Source: an uncultured Rhodocyclaceae bacterium
Lineage (GTDB): Bacteria > Pseudomonadota > Gammaproteobacteria > Burkholderiales > Rhodocyclaceae
DNA: 64,000 nucleotides
Assembly (NCBI GenBank): GCA_907163075.1
Contig: CAJQTY010000001.1
Coordinates: forward strand, 682,001-746,000
Reading direction: 5' to 3'
Position 1 is the first letter of the stretch. Each line of letters begins with the position of its first letter. A program made the position numbers and the translations under genes. This document shows, piece after piece, positions 46,859-55,745 of this stretch. The notes below the pieces were generated by a model. It was not told where the DNA came from and searched no databases. It saw only the letters and a program-made list of their open reading frames with translations.

Positions 46859-49078
46859 TTAAGCGCCGCGCTGAATGACCAGGTTGTACTGCAACGGACC
46901 GTAGCTGGCCGGGTACGTGGCGCTATGGCCATCGGTGCGCCGTACATTGGCGCTCAGGTTGATTGTAAAGCTGGACAGCGTTTCGCCGACTCCCAGCCAC
47001 GGGACACTCCCTGGCGGGTTGAGCTGGAGCGCGACATAGTCGTTCACATCCGCCACGGGATCGATGCCGAACAGCGTACCGAACGGATTTCCGCCCGGCG
47101 GCGGCACGGCAAGGTAGTTGAGCGCCAGGGTATGCCCCGTCAACAGGTCCTGCAGCTCGAAGCCCGGCGTATTGCACTTGGTGACGCTCAGGCTGTAGTC
47201 GGCCAGGAACCCCTGGCGCTGTACGGCCTTGAACTTCAGATCGAGCGTGGCATCGGCCAGCTGGCTTTCGGGGATGGTGAACAGCGGGCACGGGTTGGTC
47301 GTCGGGGTACCGATGGTCACGTCCTTGAAGTTCAGTTCCGGGCCAGTATGGTCGATATAGAGCCGGATCGTGTCCTGATACAGTGGCAACGAGGTGACCG
47401 GATTGTTCCACAGCGGGATCTGCTTGCCGTCCTGGCCGTAGGCCTTGAGACGGAACTCGACGCTGCCCGGCCCGCCCTGGTAGGAATACACCCAGCTCGG
47501 AATGATGGCCTTGATGAACCAGTCCGGGCCTGACCAGTCCATGTCGCCCTGGACGTTGTTATAGGACAGGACGTCCTGCTTGGCCGCGCCTTTGACGAGT
47601 TCCAGCGAGTGTATGAAGGGGCCGACCTTGGTTGCCACCCACTCGTTGACCGTGGTCTTCCAGTTGTCCAGCATCAGCGGTTGCTGGTAGATGCTCCAGC
47701 CGGTCCACACGCCGTCGGGCCGCCTGGCGCGACACTCGATGGTGTAATAGGGCACCTGGTCATACTTGCCGATACACGCGCTCATGCGCAACGTCGCCCA
47801 CCAGGCAGCCGAGTCGGTCTGCGGGATGTCGCTCTTGGACGTGTCGGTGCACGTGACGCGTCCGTCGGCATCGAGCGTCACCGTCGCGGGCTTGCCGACC
47901 GGAATGAAGCCGATGTGCGAGATCGGCCGGCCATGACAGCCGGTCGGGGTGTGCCAGTAGGTGGACGGGATGCAGATATTCAGGCGCTTGAGCAGCGGCA
48001 CATTCCAGTAGGGCGCGGTCTCGTACGGCGTACCTCCGGGCAGGGTGGCGCCGAGCACCTGCACGATCAGGTCGGGCATGGCTTCGACAACCTCGTTTTC
48101 ACCGAGCGCTACATCGGCATTGGTCTCGTCGATCAACTGAGCCAGGCTGCGTTTGAAACTGAAGATGTAATTTCCATTGCGGTCGGTGCTCGCCTGGCCA
48201 AGTTCTTCCCGGTTGCCGTCGCCGGTGAACACGCCGCCGCCAAGCTCGGTAAGAGTGCGGTCGTATTCCTGGAAGCGCAGCGCCGCATTGACCAGCGACT
48301 CGATTTGACAATTCCGGATGCCGACGTCGTGCAGCCGGCCGAGGGCAAGCTTGTCGAGTTGGACAAGTTCGCCGATCGGCTGCGCCAATTCGACCCTGCG
48401 CACCGGAACGCGGGTCGTTTCAGCGCCGGCCGCGCGCTCGGACGGCTCGACCCTCAGCACTTGCCCCATCTTGATCGGCGTATAGGTCGTGCCATGCAGC
48501 GGGATGAGCACCGGCTTGTACGCCTGCCCGCTGAGGAGAGCGGCCGGGAGTTCCGGCGGCGGATCGGGTAGCGGGATGCGCTGGGGCGGAATGCTTTGCG
48601 GATACAGCCGTTCGATCGCGTCGCGCAGGATCGAGAAGCGGCTGGCGTTGGCGAGTGCCAGGGGAGTCTCGATGTGAAGGTAACCCGGAGAACAGGGATT
48701 GTAGGCGCAGCCGCTGTAGCTGCTGACATGTCCATAGACCAGGAAATCGGTCTCGGTCACCGGCGTGGAGAAGGTCAGTACCAGGTCGTTGAAGTCCGTG
48801 TCGCCACCCCACACGTCGTTCGACTGGAGATCGAACTGGTACTGCCCGCCGACCTTGACCGGGAAGGTGATCTGGTATTCCGAGTCGGCCCACGACGAAC
48901 CGCCCGGGTCGCTCTGGATGCGGATGGACCAGGTGCTGCCGCTGACCGAAACCGGTGCGTGCGGCGCCACGTGGGCGCCATTGCCTTGCGTTGCTCCACT
49001 GATGACGAAACGTTGCGCGAAAGCGGCATTTTTTTCCTTGACCGCAACTGTCCAATTGCCGTGCATGATCAGAGGCAT
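46859..49078 (-). CDS. Large uncharacterised protein with DUF4114-like N-terminal module
   Basis: A 739-residue protein with no signal peptide. The N-terminal 130 residues form a beta-rich module ending in WGGDTDFNDLVLTFSTP, an Asp-rich motif reminiscent of calcium-binding DUF4114-like domains. A proline-rich segment (LPDPPPELPAALL) and a long beta/alpha region follow (NGNYIFSFKRSLAQLIDETN resembles a beta-sandwich repeat; several paired Cys such as NICIP and TGCHG). I do not recognise the whole protein. It leads a cassette with a DUF1360 protein and a small MSCCGN protein. A predicted promoter lies at 49307-49334. Confidence 0.7.
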   Translation of the reverse strand: MPLIMHGNWTVAVKEKNAAFAQRFVISGATQGNGAHVAPHAPVSVSGSTWSIRIQSDPGGSSWADSEYQITFPVKVGGQYQFDLQSNDVWGGDTDFNDLVLTFSTPVTETDFLVYGHVSSYSGCAYNPCSPGYLHIETPLALANASRFSILRDAIERLYPQSIPPQRIPLPDPPPELPAALLSGQAYKPVLIPLHGTTYTPIKMGQVLRVEPSERAAGAETTRVPVRRVELAQPIGELVQLDKLALGRLHDVGIRNCQIESLVNAALRFQEYDRTLTELGGGVFTGDGNREELGQASTDRNGNYIFSFKRSLAQLIDETNADVALGENEVVEAMPDLIVQVLGATLPGGTPYETAPYWNVPLLKRLNICIPSTYWHTPTGCHGRPISHIGFIPVGKPATVTLDADGRVTCTDTSKSDIPQTDSAAWWATLRMSACIGKYDQVPYYTIECRARRPDGVWTGWSIYQQPLMLDNWKTTVNEWVATKVGPFIHSLELVKGAAKQDVLSYNNVQGDMDWSGPDWFIKAIIPSWVYSYQGGPGSVEFRLKAYGQDGKQIPLWNNPVTSLPLYQDTIRLYIDHTGPELNFKDVTIGTPTTNPCPLFTIPESQLADATLDLKFKAVQRQGFLADYSLSVTKCNTPGFELQDLLTGHTLALNYLAVPPPGGNPFGTLFGIDPVADVNDYVALQLNPPGSVPWLGVGETLSSFTINLSANVRRTDGHSATYPASYGPLQYNLVIQRGA

Positions 49079-49606
49079 TTGTCACACTCCTTTCTGGCGT
49101 TGCATAGGGCAGACCACCTGCAAGTGGGGGGGAAAACCAGGATCCCAAATCAGGTATCTCTCTGGATCCCGCGCCACCAGCATTTTTCGGGGATTGCGCG
49201 GGGAGAACATGGCTTGCCGTTCGCCGACATCCGTCGTCGCCCGCCATGCACCGCTCGGTGCAGGCGAAGCCGCGAAGAAGCTCAACGTCGAAAGACAGGC
49301 CATTCCAGTGTAGACGACGATTGCCGGCGATCAAGCCCTTTCGCGTGAGCGAAGGCGTTTGAGCGAGGCTACGAAGAAAAGAAAACGGCGGCTTGAACAA
49401 GCCCGGACGGGCGCAATAAAGTGGTCGCGCAAGGCCCACGCTGGCGCCCGCAGCGATACGGGAGCGGATATACATTTGCCGCCTGGCGGCATTGCACTCG
49501 CGGACAATGATCGGCGGTCATCGCTGACGCCGGGGAAACCCGGTAACGGATCAGCCCAAGTGAGTACCGCGGGCCGCCACCTCGGCCAAACAGCGGCTCG
49601 CCTTGC
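49079..49606. other. Long leader region of the 739-residue gene
   Basis: A 528-base non-coding gap. The part from about 49300 to 49079 would be the 5' leader if the promoter at 49307-49334 is used. Several GC-rich hairpins are possible near 49530-49560 and 49590. I looked for a known riboswitch pattern and could not fit one. No supported gene on either strand. Confidence 0.4.
49307..49334 (-). promoter_or_regulatory. Predicted sigma-70 promoter for the 46195-49078 cassette
   Basis: On the minus strand TTGATC (49329-49334), a 16-base spacer and TACACT (49307-49312) form a reasonable sigma-70 promoter. Transcription would begin near 49300, about 220 bases before the 739-residue gene. Confidence 0.42.
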
Positions 49607-49607
49607 C

Positions 49608-49880
49608 TTAGCCCTGCAGGCAGGCTTCGAAGGCCGCCTCGGCATTACCTGGAAAGTTGTACCTGGCGAACAGGCGCTTCAACTGGATCGAACGGGTCCG
49701 CGCCGTGGCGGAGAACCAGATGCCAATCGATTTTCCATGGTTGACCAGCGTCGTGAAGGCATAGCGCCATTCACGCGCCTCCCCAAGCCGCTCTATGACT
49801 TCTTGTTCGTTCCCGATCAGGATGCCGGCACGTTTAAGCGATTGGATGAACTGGGCCGATTCTTGTTGGTTGGCGATCAT
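49608..49880 (-). CDS. Small hypothetical protein
   Basis: A 90-residue protein beginning MIANQQESAQFIQSLKRAG, predicted soluble, with GGAG six bases before the ATG. Composition is that of a real protein (FTTLVNHGKSIGIWFSATA, RLFARYNFPGNAEAAF), but I recognise no family. It stands alone between the cassette leader and dbpA. A longer frame on the opposite strand is interpreted as its shadow. Confidence 0.5.
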   Translation of the reverse strand: MIANQQESAQFIQSLKRAGILIGNEQEVIERLGEAREWRYAFTTLVNHGKSIGIWFSATARTRSIQLKRLFARYNFPGNAEAAFEACLQG

Positions 49881-50200
49881 TTTGGACTCCGCGAAATAGT
49901 ACTGCTCTGTCCTATAACGAGGCCCCTTGAGTTTAGTTGACCGGCCCTGCGTAAGGCTTTGCGGTCAGCGTGCGTCCGTGGCGGAAGGCGTTCGCCGGTG
50001 TCACGGGCATTGATGCTTTCGGCCCTGATTCCGCGGCAGTCCCTTGCCACCGGCGCCTCGTATTTAACGAGAAATACGGCAATCGTCATAGCGTCGTTCC
50101 CGCCAGGAGCAAGAAGAAGCCCGGCCAGCGCCGGAAGCACGCGGCTTGAATCAACCGACAAATCATGATTGCCAACGCATTCGCGCGATTGCCCGGCTCC
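49881..50200. other. Intergenic region between small ORF and dbpA
   Basis: About 320 bases without a supported gene. A 94-codon minus-strand frame (49877-50161) overlaps the neighbouring start, has no good ribosome site and no recognisable domain. No terminator of dbpA could be made out with confidence. Confidence 0.35.
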
Positions 50201-51649
50201 TTACTCCATGACCCTTACCTTCACGATCTTTCCCTTGACCTTTCCGAACGACAGCTTGCGCGCGGCTTCATGGGCGACATCGCGGGCCACGGCGACATAG
50301 GTCGATTGGTCGGTGACCGTGATCTTGCCGACCTCTTCGCGGGTAAATTTGCGCTCGCCGCCAGCCTCGCCGGTAAGTGCTCCCAGCACGTCGCCGGGGC
50401 GGATTTTCTCGCGGCGTCCGCCGAGAATCTGAAGCGTCGCCATCGGCGGCACCAGCGGTGAGTCGTTGCCGCTTTGCAGCGCGCCCAGGCCATGCCAGTC
50501 CGGCTCGCTGCCGGTCATCTGCGCGATGGCGGCAACGCGGCGGCGGTCCGCCGGGCTGCACAGGCTGAACGCCCAGCCGTCTTCGTCGGCACGGCCGGTA
50601 CGGCCGATGCGGTGGATGTAGATTTCCGGGTCCGGTGTGACGTCGACATTGATCACCGCTTCGAGTTGCGCAATGTCGAGACCGCGCGCCGCCACGTCGG
50701 TGGCCACCAGCACCGAGCAACTGCGATTGGCGAACTGGATCAGCACCTGGTCACGTTCGCGCTGTTCCAGGTCGCCGTGCAGGGTCAGCGCGTGGAAGCC
50801 CTGGGCATGCAGCACCTCAAGCAAGTCACGGCACTGCTGCCGGGTGTTGCAGAACGCGAGCGTGCTGACCGGGCGATAGTGCTTGAGCAGGATGGCGACG
50901 GCCGACAAACGCTCATCGTGCTTCACCTCGTAGAAGCGCTGGCGAATCTTGCCGCTCTCATGCTGCTCGAGCAGTTTGACTTCCTGCGGACGGCGCATGA
51001 ACTGACGCGCCAGTCGTTCGATTCCTTCCGGATAGGTGGCCGAGAACAGCAGGGTCTGGCGCCCCACCGGACAGTGCCCGGCGACGAAAGCGATGTCGTC
51101 GAAAAAGCCCATGTCGAGCATACGGTCGGCTTCGTCGAGCACCAGCGTGCTGAGCGCCTCGAGATTGAGACTGCGGCGTTCCAGGTGATCCATGATCCGC
51201 CCCGGCGTGCCGACGACGATGTGTGCCCCGTGTTCCAGGCTGTCGCGTTGCGGGCGCAGCGTCGACCCGCCGCACAGGGTAAGAATCTTGATGTTGTCCG
51301 CACTGCGCGCCAGACGGCGGATCTCCTGTGTCACCTGGTCGGCCAGTTCGCGCGCCGGACACAGGACCATGCCCTGCACCGCAAAGCGGCGCGGATTCAG
51401 ATTGGTGAGCAGCGTCAGGGCGAACGCCGCCGTCTTGCCGCTGCCGGTCTTCGCCTGCGCGATCAGGTCGTGGCCGGCCAGGGAAATCGGCAGGCTGGCC
51501 GCCTGGATGGGCGTCATCGTCAGGTAGTCGAGTTGCCGCAGCGTCGCCTGCAGGCGCGGTGACAGCGGCAGTTCGTTAAACGAGCCCGCGGCCGGGCTGA
51601 CGACGCCCGACCCGGTGGCGGAATCAGTGGGGGTGTTGGTTTTGATCAT
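50201..51649 (-). CDS. dbpA: ATP-dependent RNA helicase DbpA
   Basis: DEAD-box helicase that remodels 23S rRNA in late 50S subunit assembly. The 482-residue product shows the Q motif (MTPIQAASLP), AKTGSGKT, PARELA, GTPGR, DEAD (LDEADRML), SAT, the TDVAARGLD and HRIGRTGR motifs. The C-terminal 75 residues are the DbpA-specific RNA-binding domain (GDVLGALTGEAG, VGKITVTDQSTYVAV), which recognises 23S hairpin 92 in homologues. The ATG at 51649 is used; a TTG two codons earlier is possible. Confidence 0.93.
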   Translation of the reverse strand: MIKTNTPTDSATGSGVVSPAAGSFNELPLSPRLQATLRQLDYLTMTPIQAASLPISLAGHDLIAQAKTGSGKTAAFALTLLTNLNPRRFAVQGMVLCPARELADQVTQEIRRLARSADNIKILTLCGGSTLRPQRDSLEHGAHIVVGTPGRIMDHLERRSLNLEALSTLVLDEADRMLDMGFFDDIAFVAGHCPVGRQTLLFSATYPEGIERLARQFMRRPQEVKLLEQHESGKIRQRFYEVKHDERLSAVAILLKHYRPVSTLAFCNTRQQCRDLLEVLHAQGFHALTLHGDLEQRERDQVLIQFANRSCSVLVATDVAARGLDIAQLEAVINVDVTPDPEIYIHRIGRTGRADEDGWAFSLCSPADRRRVAAIAQMTGSEPDWHGLGALQSGNDSPLVPPMATLQILGGRREKIRPGDVLGALTGEAGGERKFTREEVGKITVTDQSTYVAVARDVAHEAARKLSFGKVKGKIVKVRVME

Positions 51650-51849
51650 AGGCAATTATCCCCGTCCGTGGAGCGCTCTGCCCGAATAAATGGCAGAAGT
51701 ACTTGGTAGCATTACCAAATCAGCCGATGAATGCAGAATCCGCGCGCTCGATCAACGACGAGCTCTCCGCCATGCGGCGCCTGCTCGCCCCGCCCATCCA
51801 CGACGTCAAATCGGTCGGATAGCGGTCAACCGGCGACAGCGCGCCGGCA

Positions 51850-52311
51850 TCATCGCTGGCAGACATCCACCCACTGGCCTTGCGTGACTTCAGCCATCTG
51901 CGCCGGACTGATACGCACCGCGCTGTGGATCGCGCCGGCGGCGGGCAGGACTTCATCAAAATCGAGCAGCGCCTTGTCGAGATAGACCGGCAGCGGCTGC
52001 GCCAGGCCGAACGGGCAGACGCCGCCGACCGGATGACCGGTCAGCTCGACCACTTCTTCGGCCGGCAGCATCTTGCCCTTGCCGAAAGTCTCCTTGAATT
52101 TCCGATGCTCGATGCGGCTATCGCCGCGCGCCACCAGAATGATGACACCGCCCCCATTCAGCCGGAAGGCGAGTGTCTTGGCGATGCGGCCGGGTTCCAC
52201 GCCATGCGCCTCGGCAGCGAGCGCCACGGTGGCGGTGCTCACATCCAGCTCGATGATCGGCAGGTCCAGATCGCGGACGGAAAAGAAGTCACGTACGGTT
52301 TGCAGAGTCAT
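51850..52311 (-). CDS. YbaK/EbsC-family aminoacyl-tRNA deacylase
   Basis: A 153-residue trans-editing enzyme family member that hydrolyses mischarged tRNAs (Cys- or Ala-tRNAPro type). Motifs: EAHGVEPGRIAKTLAF with the catalytic Lys, VARGDSRIEHRKFKE, and the GHPVGGVCPFG loop of YbaK-like proteins. The precise substrate cannot be stated. Its ATG lies only 13 bases after the tracrRNA terminator on the same strand, so any read-through from the tracrRNA promoter would transcribe this gene. Confidence 0.87.
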   Translation of the reverse strand: MTLQTVRDFFSVRDLDLPIIELDVSTATVALAAEAHGVEPGRIAKTLAFRLNGGGVIILVARGDSRIEHRKFKETFGKGKMLPAEEVVELTGHPVGGVCPFGLAQPLPVYLDKALLDFDEVLPAAGAIHSAVRISPAQMAEVTQGQWVDVCQR

Positions 52312-52329
52312 GGCGACCAGAATTGGAAA

Positions 52330-52354
52330 GGCCCGGCGGACAAGCCGTCGGGCC
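52330..52354 (-). terminator. tracrRNA 3' hairpin / terminator
   Basis: GGCCCG pairs with CGGGCC, then one mismatch and three more pairs (CGG/CCG) close a five-base CTTGT loop; on the minus strand it is followed by TTTCC. It is both the final stem-loop of the tracrRNA and a weak-U intrinsic terminator. Confidence 0.75.
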
Positions 52355-52415
52355 GGGTTCGGTCGTTACCCGAAGGTAACACCTTATTGCAGCAACGGCT
52401 CTCACCCCGGAAAGC

Positions 52416-52421
52416 TACAAT
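52416..52421 (+). promoter_or_regulatory. -10-like box inside the anti-repeat, facing cas9
   Basis: TACAAT on the plus strand is the anti-repeat's version of the TATAAT box in each CRISPR repeat. It points toward cas9 and would start transcription near 52428, 12 bases before the first cas9 ATG. No good -35 is present, so activity is a guess. Confidence 0.4.
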
Positions 52422-52427
52422 GACGAC

Positions 52428-52457
52428 ATTCTATGTCCTATGGGTGCCGCCATGCAA
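52428..52457 (-). promoter_or_regulatory. tracrRNA promoter overlapping the cas9 start
   Basis: On the minus strand TTGCAT (52452-52457), an 18-base spacer and TAGAAT (52428-52433) form a good sigma-70 promoter. Initiation about seven bases on (near 52421) would place the RNA 5' end exactly at the anti-repeat. The -35 box covers the second cas9 ATG (52452) and the spacer covers the first (52440). Confidence 0.65.
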
Positions 52458-55400
52458 AAGAAAAATCAAACCTATTTCCTCGGCCTGGACAACGGGATTG
52501 CATCGGTCGGCTGGTGCCTGCTGGGCGAGGATCGCATCATCGACCTTGGCGTCCGCGCTTTTGACAAGGCGGAAACGGCCAAGGAAGGCGATTCGCTCAA
52601 CCTTGTGCGCCGAAATGCACGACTGATGCGCCACCGCCTGCAAAACCGCGCCTGGCGCCTGATCAAGGTAGCCAGAACACTCAAGCGCCATGGCGTTGTC
52701 GCCGACAAGACGCTTTTTCTCCCGACCCATCCGTTTTCACAATCGCTCTGGCAACTGCGCGTAGAAGCGCTGGATCGCTTGCTCAACCCCGAAGAGTGGG
52801 CGCGGGTCATCTACCACCTGTGCAAACACAGGGGCTTTCACTGGATCAGCCGTGCCGAGGAAGAAAAGGCAGACAACGACAAGGCGGGAGAAGGCGGCAA
52901 GGTCAAGAAAGGACTCGAAGGCAGCAAAAAGCGCATGGCCGAAAAACAATACCGCAGCGCTGCCGAAATGGTGCTGGCCGAGTTCCCGGAGGCACAGCGT
53001 AACAAGGCCGGCGACTACGGCAAAGCGCTGTCGCGCGTCATGCTTGGCGACGAACTCGCCTTGTTGTTCAAACGCCAGCGCGAATTCGGTAACCCACATG
53101 CAGGGACCGGACTGGAAGGCGAAATTCTGGGCCATGGTGACCGCAAGAGTGGTTTCTTCTGGGCGCAGAAGCCGGCGCTATCCGGCAGTCAACTGCTGGG
53201 AATGTTGGGCAAATGCACGTTCGAGAAGGGTGAATACCGTGCCTCAAAAGCCAGTTTCACTGCCGAACGCCATGTCTGGCTGACACGACTGAACAACTTG
53301 CGCATAGTGTCCGATGGCGTCACCCGCCCCTTGAACGATCAGGAACGGCAACTGGCCCTGCCCTTGCCGTACAAGCAGGCCGGCGATTTCAAGTACGAAC
53401 AACTCCGCGCAGCCTTGGTCAAATCCGGCCGCCTGCCCGATTCATTCCGCTTTGCCGGTCTGATTTACCCCAGCGCTGCGCAACAGGAAAGTGGAAAGGC
53501 CAAAGACCCCGAAACAGCCGTCCTTTGCAAGCTGCCCGGCTGGCAGGGCCTGCGGAAAAAACTGAAGGAGCATGGCCTTGAAACCGAATGGCGCGGCATG
53601 GCGGGAGCGGCCATCAATGGCCAGCCCGGTGTGCTCGACAACATCGCATGGGTTCTGAGCGTATTCAAGGATTCGGACGAAGTCGAACGCGAACTGCGGA
53701 CCCTTGACCTGCCCGGCGGGGAAAAAGCGGTTCAGGCGTTGCTCGAACTCAGCTTTGACAAATTCCACGCGCTCTCGCTCAAGGCGCTTTGCCGCATCGT
53801 TCCGTTGATGGAAGAAGGCCTGCGCTACGACGAAGCGGTTGCCGAAATCCCTGAATACGGGCATCACAGTCAGTTGAACGCAGCTGGTGATGAAAAGCAG
53901 AGGTATTTGCCGCCCTTCTACACCGGACGCGACAAAAAAGGCCGGATGCTGTTTGATGAAGACATGGGTGTTCCGCGCAACCCGGTCGTCCTCCGTTCGC
54001 TCAATCAGGCAAGGAAAGTAGTCAACGCCATCATCAAAAAATACGGCCCGCCCACTGCAGTGCACATTGAAATGGCGCGCGACCTTTCGCGGCCCCTGGA
54101 CGAGCGGCGGAGCATTGAGAAAGAGCAGGGCGAATACCGCGATCGAAACGAAATTGTCAGGGGAAAATTCATCGAGCTTTTTGGCTTCGAGCCAAAAGGT
54201 CGTGAATTCGAGAAATACCGCCTGTACGAAGAACAATGCGGAAAGTGCGCCTATTCCGGCACCGGACTGGACATCTACCGTGTCATCCACGACAAGACAT
54301 ACGCTGAAATCGACCACGCCCTGCCCTATTCACGCAGCTACGACGACAGCAAGAACAACAAGGTACTGGTGTTTGCCAAGGAAAATCGCGACAAAGGAAA
54401 CCTCACGCCCTATGAATACCTGGACGGCAAGAACGACAGTGCCCGCTGGCATAACTTTGTCGCCTTTGTCGAAAACAACAAGGCCTACCGCCTCGCAAAA
54501 CGTAGCCGGCTGCTCAGAAAGGATTTCGGAATCAAGGAAGCCGAAGAATTCCGTGATCGCAACCTTTACGACACACGTTACATCTGCCGCTTCTTCAAGA
54601 GCTACGTCGAACGCAATCTGCGGCTAGCGGACGAGAGCGATGCGAAACGTTGCGTTGTGGTCAGCGGTCAGCTCACCGCCTTCCTGCGTGCCCGCTGGGG
54701 ATTGCTAAAAGTGAGGAGCGACAACGACCGCCACCACGCGCTCGACGCCGCCGTGATCGCCGCGTGCAGTCGCGGCATGGTCAAGCGCTTGTCCGACTAT
54801 TCACGGTGCAAGGAGCTGGAAAAAGTCCGCGAAGGCTTCGTTGATCTGGAAACCGGCGAGATCATCAATCCGGCCATGTTCCAGAAATTGCACGAACACT
54901 TTCCGGAACCGTGGCCGCATTTCCGCCATGAACTCGAAGCGCGGTTGAAAATCGACGATCCGGCGCTGCTACGCAGCGAAGTTGAATGGCTGGGGACCTA
55001 TCCGGCAGAAGCGCTCGAAACGCTGCGGCCGTTGTTCGTTTCTCGCGCGGTACAACGACGCGGAAGTAATCCGATCCACGAAGAGACGATACGCTCGGCA
55101 AAACGCATTGATGAAAACAAGAGCTTTGTCCGGACACCCATTCAGAAATTGAAACTCGCCGATCTTGACCACATTGTCGGAGCAACTTTCTCACATAACC
55201 ACAAACTCATCGCGCTGTTGCGCGAGCGCTTGACTCTCCACGGCGATGACGGAAAGAAGGCCTTCGCAGAGCCGGTGTTCAAACCCTCGTCATCCGAAAC
55301 TCGCGGACCGGAAGTCAAAAAAGTCAAGATCATATCGACCCAAAAAGGAGGAATGCATGTGCGCGGCGGGATCGCCGAATTGGGGCCCATGCACCATGTA

Positions 55401-55745
55401 GACGTCTATCACGACCAAAAACGGTATCTTATAAAACCCGCCTACATAGCCAATGACCAAGTACGAATCAACGTTGACAAATTACCCGAAGAAGCCGAGT
55501 TTTGCTTTTCGCTGATCAAGAACGAGTATGTAGAAATCTCGCTGGGAACGACGGTTTACTCAGGGTACTTCGTGATGTATGAAAGCGACGGAAGGCTCAC
55601 CCTTCGCGCTCACGACCAACCGATACCTGACAAGAGTCACTTTCGCAGGTCGATATCATCCGCCTCGGCAATACGCAAATTCCACGTTGACATCCTCGGC
55701 AACGTTTTCCCCGCGCCTATGGAGCCCCGCCGTGGGCTGGCGTAG
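52440..55745 (+). CDS. cas9: CRISPR-associated endonuclease Cas9, type II-C
   Basis: RNA-guided double-strand DNA nuclease, 1101 residues, close in size to Neisseria Cas9 (1082). RuvC-I (YFLGLDNGIASVGW, D17), Arg-rich bridge helix (RRNARLMRHRLQNRAWRL), recognition lobe, RuvC-II (HIEMARDLS, E544), HNH (EIDHALPYSRS, D625 and H626; N649), RuvC-III (NDRHHALDAAV, H766 and D769), and a C-terminal PAM-interacting region. All nuclease residues are intact. An HNH zinc-ribbon-like pair (ECxxC in QCGKCAYSG) is seen. Two starts are possible (52440, 52452); neither has a strong ribosome site. The stop overlaps cas1 by 14 bases. The PAM cannot be read from sequence. Confidence 0.96.
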   Translation: MGAAMQKKNQTYFLGLDNGIASVGWCLLGEDRIIDLGVRAFDKAETAKEGDSLNLVRRNARLMRHRLQNRAWRLIKVARTLKRHGVVADKTLFLPTHPFSQSLWQLRVEALDRLLNPEEWARVIYHLCKHRGFHWISRAEEEKADNDKAGEGGKVKKGLEGSKKRMAEKQYRSAAEMVLAEFPEAQRNKAGDYGKALSRVMLGDELALLFKRQREFGNPHAGTGLEGEILGHGDRKSGFFWAQKPALSGSQLLGMLGKCTFEKGEYRASKASFTAERHVWLTRLNNLRIVSDGVTRPLNDQERQLALPLPYKQAGDFKYEQLRAALVKSGRLPDSFRFAGLIYPSAAQQESGKAKDPETAVLCKLPGWQGLRKKLKEHGLETEWRGMAGAAINGQPGVLDNIAWVLSVFKDSDEVERELRTLDLPGGEKAVQALLELSFDKFHALSLKALCRIVPLMEEGLRYDEAVAEIPEYGHHSQLNAAGDEKQRYLPPFYTGRDKKGRMLFDEDMGVPRNPVVLRSLNQARKVVNAIIKKYGPPTAVHIEMARDLSRPLDERRSIEKEQGEYRDRNEIVRGKFIELFGFEPKGREFEKYRLYEEQCGKCAYSGTGLDIYRVIHDKTYAEIDHALPYSRSYDDSKNNKVLVFAKENRDKGNLTPYEYLDGKNDSARWHNFVAFVENNKAYRLAKRSRLLRKDFGIKEAEEFRDRNLYDTRYICRFFKSYVERNLRLADESDAKRCVVVSGQLTAFLRARWGLLKVRSDNDRHHALDAAVIAACSRGMVKRLSDYSRCKELEKVREGFVDLETGEIINPAMFQKLHEHFPEPWPHFRHELEARLKIDDPALLRSEVEWLGTYPAEALETLRPLFVSRAVQRRGSNPIHEETIRSAKRIDENKSFVRTPIQKLKLADLDHIVGATFSHNHKLIALLRERLTLHGDDGKKAFAEPVFKPSSSETRGPEVKKVKIISTQKGGMHVRGGIAELGPMHHVDVYHDQKRYLIKPAYIANDQVRINVDKLPEEAEFCFSLIKNEYVEISLGTTVYSGYFVMYESDGRLTLRAHDQPIPDKSHFRRSISSASAIRKFHVDILGNVFPAPMEPRRGLA

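Larger units (their letters stand above)
52325..52421 (-). ncRNA. tracrRNA of the type II-C CRISPR system
   Basis: Read on the minus strand, the segment begins with an anti-repeat (52386-52422) that pairs with the crRNA repeat across an uninterrupted core CTCTCACCCCGGAAAGCTA, with mismatches in the middle making a bulge. It continues with TTGCTGCAATAAGG (closely like Neisseria tracrRNA), a GTTACC-TTCG-GGTAAC hairpin (52365-52380) and a GC-rich terminator hairpin (52330-52354) followed by TTTCC. The predicted length is about 97 nt. Together with crRNA it should guide Cas9 and recruit RNase III. The exact 5' end is inferred from the promoter. Confidence 0.9.

Noticed and set aside
49500-49600. 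Possible c-di-GMP or cobalamin riboswitch upstream of the 739-residue gene
   Set aside because: Short matches (GGGGAAACCCGG) occur, but the conserved core of either class could not be assembled on either strand.
49359-49940. A 193-codon plus-strand frame
   Set aside because: Antisense to the small gene at 49608-49880 and the leader region; no ribosome site or domain.
49877-50161. Minus-strand ORF of 94 codons before the small hypothetical gene
   Set aside because: Overlaps that gene's start, no ribosome site, low-complexity Arg/Gly composition.
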